Shown one piece after another: positions 13,560 through 15,864 of a stretch of DNA of 15,864 bases. Where the stretch lies: contig DCKO01000112.1 of NCBI GenBank assembly GCA_002320665.1, forward strand, positions 1-15,864, in the 5' to 3' direction. This DNA comes from Micavibrio sp. UBA1672. GTDB taxonomy: Bacteria; Pseudomonadota; Alphaproteobacteria; Micavibrionales; Micavibrionaceae. Both the position numbers and the translations under genes were made by a program. Position 1 is the stretch's first letter. The number at the start of each line of letters is the position of its first letter. A model generated the notes under the pieces. The model did not search any database. It worked only from the letters and a program-made list of their open reading frames with translations, and was not told where the DNA came from.

Positions 13560-14105
13560 ATGGAAAATTTAGATTTTTACCATTTAAGCGGGATAATAAA
13601 CAGTATCCTCGTCATGGTATCTCTAATTGGAATTTTTACCCAGCTAAATGTAATCTGGAAACGAAAAATTCTTTATAAAAAAGGACTTCTGGAAGGTGAA
13701 ACCCCGACATCTGTTTTATCTCCGAACCGTTTTTTTACAAGCTTTACTGCATTTTTCGGCGTGTATCTATATGGGCTGACTTTATCGCATTTTGATCATT
13801 ATCTGGTTTGGCCGCGCATTATGGCTATGATCCTAATTTTATGGATTTTATTTGAGATCATGGTGGATCGTTGGACGCAAAGATCAATCTTGTTGTTTTC
13901 TTCAGGCATAACATTTGTTTTTTTATCGTTTCTTTTGGGGCTAACCTCTTACCGTAATATTGTCTTTATGATTGGAATTCCACATTTAATCCTTTTATGT
14001 GTAGGAATATTATTTGTACAGGGTGTCATTCATCAGATATTTTTAATCCGCAAAACGGGTCGTACGGGGCATTATCAAAAAAAATGCACCAGTTATTCCT
14101 TATAA
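13560..14105 (+). CDS. PQ-loop-like multi-span membrane protein, N-terminal part (apparently frameshifted)
   Basis: Encodes 181 residues with about five hydrophobic spans (near 10-31, 60-78, 86-102, 109-127 and 135-160). Two similar loops, GIFTQLNVIWKRK and GVIHQIFLIRKTG, follow hydrophobic spans and resemble the Q-containing loops of PQ-loop/SWEET-type transporters. The frame ends in an unlikely tail (HYQKKCTSYSL). A second frame supplies the expected continuation, GALSKKMHQLFLIKD, completing a PQ-loop-like K-x-G-x-T-G-A-L-S pattern. One extra G in the run at 14066-14069 would rejoin the two parts into about 230 residues. The gene starts 2 bp after the sufA-like stop, so it may be the distal end of the suf transcript. 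Substrate is unknown. Confidence 0.65.
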   Translation: MENLDFYHLSGIINSILVMVSLIGIFTQLNVIWKRKILYKKGLLEGETPTSVLSPNRFFTSFTAFFGVYLYGLTLSHFDHYLVWPRIMAMILILWILFEIMVDRWTQRSILLFSSGITFVFLSFLLGLTSYRNIVFMIGIPHLILLCVGILFVQGVIHQIFLIRKTGRTGHYQKKCTSYSL

Positions 14106-14251
14106 AGGATGCAAGTTTCGTAATTTACGGAATAGGTATTGGTTTACAAGTAGCTTGGCCGCTTGTGATTTTTTGTATGTTTTCCTTGGTTAGTCAGATT
14201 ATTACCTTGTGGCATTTCCGATGGGTGCGGAAAAGAAAATCTGTCTTATAG
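14069..14251 (+). pseudogene. Out-of-frame C-terminal part of the PQ-loop-like membrane protein
   Basis: This frame continues the gene at 13560 after a one-base shift. It encodes about 60 residues with two hydrophobic spans (ASFVIYGIGIGLQVAWPLVIF and FSLVSQIITLWHFRW) and a basic end. An ATG at 14084 would allow a 55-residue product by re-initiation. The frame change lies at or near a four-G run (14066-14069), with an eight-A run at 14077-14084 just after. It may be a true mutation, a sequencing error or, less likely, programmed slippage. Confidence 0.55.
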
Positions 14252-14370
14252 GATATAGAAAAAGACAATTATAAAAAAAGCCAAATAAAACTTATCAGAA
14301 TTTTAAATGATCAATAAAGTCATTTCACATATGGTTATAAAGCCAATTTAAGGAAACACATCCTCGTGCC
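14252..14370. other. Intergenic region between convergent genes
   Basis: AT-rich spacer between the membrane protein gene and dusA, which converge. The only hairpin noticed is aaatga / tcattt around a 9-nt loop at 14305-14325, too weak to call a terminator. No promoter or small gene is supported. Confidence 0.4.
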
Positions 14371-15342
14371 CTAATAAACAGTTTTCAGCGCTTTTTCAAC
14401 TATACCGGCATCCGCACCATCTTCATGCGGCAAGGTACTTAAAGATTGTCGCCATTTTTTTGCCCCACGCTGCTCGTGGAATAAGCCAATCATATGCCGC
14501 GTAATAGATTTGACAGGCGTGCCGTAATCCCGCATTTGTTGCTCGATATACGGCATCATCGCCAGAGCAATCTCTTCGCGGGATAAAACAGTATCATTCC
14601 TGAAAATCTGTTCCTCACCTTCACTAAGGATATAAGGGTTCTGATAGGCTTCCCGCCCGATCATCACACTATCAAAGGTTTTTAAATGCTCTTGCGCGGC
14701 ATCAATAGATTTAATCTCGCCATTCACCGCAATATTAAGCTCTGGGTGGTTATTCTTAATCTCGGCGACGCGCTCATAAGAAATAGGCGGCACGCTGCGG
14801 TTTTCTTTGGGGCTTAGACCGCTCAGCCAAGCCTTACGCGCATGAATAATAAAAGTCTTGCATCCTGCCGTTTTATTCAAACTTACAAACCGATCCAGAA
14901 ACTCATATGAATCCTGATCATCAATCCCGATCCGGCATTTAATTGTCACAGGGATAGCAACCGCCCGCGTCATAGCCTCCATGCACCGCGCCACAAGCTC
15001 AGGCTCTTCCATTAAAATCGCGCCGATCTTACCCTTTTGGACACGATCAGACGGGCAACCACAATTCAGGTTAATTTCATCATAGCCCGCATCCTCGCCC
15101 ATCTTGGCGCATTCTGCTAAATCCTGCGGATCACTCCCGCCAAGTTGTAGCGCCACAGGGCTTTCCTCATGAAACCGCAAGAACCGCTCTGTATCCCCAT
15201 GAATAAGCGCGCCGCTCGTGATCATTTCCGTGTAGAGCAAACTATGCGGCGAAATTAGCCGTAGGAAATATCGGCAATGCCGATCCGTCCAATCCATCAT
15301 CGGCGCAACGGATAGGGGTGTGATACTAGAAGTTTTTGTCAT
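14371..15342 (-). CDS. dusA: tRNA-dihydrouridine synthase A
   Basis: A 323-residue FMN enzyme that reduces uridines in the tRNA D-loop (U20 for DusA). Family motifs in order are VAPMMDWTDRHCRYF at 12-26, VALQLGGSDP at 63-72, INLNCGCPSDRVQ at 90-102 with catalytic Cys96, IIHARKAWLSGLSPKENR at 165-182 and MIGREAYQNP at 227-236. HARKAWLxGLSPKENR and the MMDWTDRH opening mark DusA rather than DusB or DusC. The usual NGGI phosphate-binding motif reads NGEI (207-210), a minor deviation. It is the only clear minus-strand gene in the window and has its own promoter region shared with the divergent gene at 15452. Confidence 0.96.
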   Translation of the reverse strand: MTKTSSITPLSVAPMMDWTDRHCRYFLRLISPHSLLYTEMITSGALIHGDTERFLRFHEESPVALQLGGSDPQDLAECAKMGEDAGYDEINLNCGCPSDRVQKGKIGAILMEEPELVARCMEAMTRAVAIPVTIKCRIGIDDQDSYEFLDRFVSLNKTAGCKTFIIHARKAWLSGLSPKENRSVPPISYERVAEIKNNHPELNIAVNGEIKSIDAAQEHLKTFDSVMIGREAYQNPYILSEGEEQIFRNDTVLSREEIALAMMPYIEQQMRDYGTPVKSITRHMIGLFHEQRGAKKWRQSLSTLPHEDGADAGIVEKALKTVY

Positions 15343-15451
15343 CAGACTATGTTTTTCTTTGTTTTTTTGCTGACCTATAGTTAATTCATATGTTTATATA
15401 TTTCCATAGTTTATATTTAAGGTACGGCGACAAACGGCTAAAATAAATAAA
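15343..15451. promoter_or_regulatory. Divergent AT-rich promoter region between dusA and the last gene
   Basis: A 109-bp, T-rich and A-rich stretch between divergent starts; it must hold promoters for dusA (leftward) and probably for the gene at 15452 (rightward). TTGCTG at 15367-15372 and TATGTT at 15389-15394 are a weak -35/-10 candidate for the rightward gene with 16-bp spacing. No operator-like palindrome was found. Confidence 0.35.
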
Positions 15452-15820
15452 ATGCTCGATTTTATCCAAACAATTACTGATGAAGAATTAGAGTTTATCT
15501 CCATGCTAGATTATGGAGAAGAAGCAAGTAGCCATCTTAAGGAGCTTAAATCTCTTATTTTTAAACAAAATGGAATAAGAACTGAAAAACAATATTGGCA
15601 TCCTTATGAAGTCATTGAGCTAGGCTCTTATGCACTTAAAAAAGGTCACGAAAGGGAGTTTGTCACTTGTATTTTAATAAGAATTTTAAATGTAAAAGAG
15701 GGCGCAGATGGTACTTCTGATTTAGAACACTTATTTAAAATTTTTAGTGAAAACTGTGACAAGATACCACCAGAGCTATCTAAAATGCTTTTTAAAGAAT
15801 TTGAAAGTGCTGGGCTTTAA
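15452..15820 (+). CDS. Small acidic soluble protein, unknown function
   Basis: A 122-residue, probably all-helical acidic protein without signal peptide or membrane segment. The middle segment KQYWHPYEVIELGSYALKKGHEREFVTC is the most distinctive part and looks conserved. I recall similar short proteins of unknown function in other proteobacteria, but no named family. A role as an immunity-like or accessory protein is possible but unsupported. There is no clear Shine-Dalgarno site before the ATG (A-rich leader). It is AT-rich, divergent from dusA and stands alone at the right edge. Confidence 0.65.
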   Translation: MLDFIQTITDEELEFISMLDYGEEASSHLKELKSLIFKQNGIRTEKQYWHPYEVIELGSYALKKGHEREFVTCILIRILNVKEGADGTSDLEHLFKIFSENCDKIPPELSKMLFKEFESAGL

Positions 15821-15864
15821 CATATCAGCAATACTAAGGGTTTGTAGTTTATTAAAAATTCTTA

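Noticed and set aside
14078..14084. Programmed -1 frameshift at A AAA AAA
   Set aside because: The slippery heptamer is in the right phase, but the conserved-looking GALS residues encoded before it in the second frame favour a shift further upstream in the G run; no stimulatory structure was evident.
14305..14325. Rho-independent terminator between the convergent genes
   Set aside because: The stem is only six AT-rich base pairs with a 9-nt loop and no adjacent T-run in the proper direction.

Overview
The window looks like a chromosomal segment of a low- to mid-GC alphaproteobacterium. Grounds are a cysteine-poor Fur of alphaproteobacterial type, a DUF1491 protein, a PleC/DivJ-like soluble histidine kinase, tandem entericidin lipoproteins, a DusA-type tRNA-dihydrouridine synthase, and a suf operon led by an Rrf2-family SUF regulator and ending in SufS, SufT and an A-type carrier. 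Species cannot be named from the sequence. No rRNA, tRNA, CRISPR array, IS transposase or integrase was seen.

Region 1 (1-4700) starts with the 3' end of an unidentified gene. It is followed by an orphan PAS-PAS-HisKA-HATPase kinase, fur, a small Cys/His-containing protein, a DUF1491 protein, two tandem entericidin-like lipoproteins too short for ordinary ORF cut-offs, and prfC (peptide chain release factor 3). All are on the plus strand and tightly spaced.

Region 2 (4700-13557) is an Fe-S cluster assembly (SUF) operon in the order regulator - sufB - [five small genes] - sufC - sufD - [DUF559 nuclease-like gene - unknown gene] - sufS - sufT - [small conserved gene] - sufA-like. A perfect 7-1-7 palindrome just upstream of the regulator is a good candidate for its autoregulatory operator, and a run of ten C lies between prfC and that palindrome. 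SufBCD form the scaffold/ATPase complex, SufS supplies sulfur, SufT and the A-type carrier act in cluster maturation and transfer, and the Rrf2 regulator with three conserved Cys probably senses cluster status. The core suf genes use GC-richer codons. Several interposed genes are clearly AT-richer, yet most are joined to their neighbours by stop/start overlaps, as if acquired into the transcription unit.

The most unusual element is the DUF559 gene at 9993-10478. Its first and last codons lie inside two copies of a 54-bp double-hairpin palindromic repeat in the same reading frame, so the protein begins and ends with related repeat-encoded peptides. The tail of the second copy also lies against the ribosome-binding site of the next gene. 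This has the architecture of a small repeat-bounded, possibly mobile, nuclease unit sitting inside an essential-type operon.

Region 3 (13560-15864) has a PQ-loop-like multi-span membrane protein gene split by an apparent one-base frameshift, a convergent dusA on the minus strand, and a final unidentified small gene on the plus strand.
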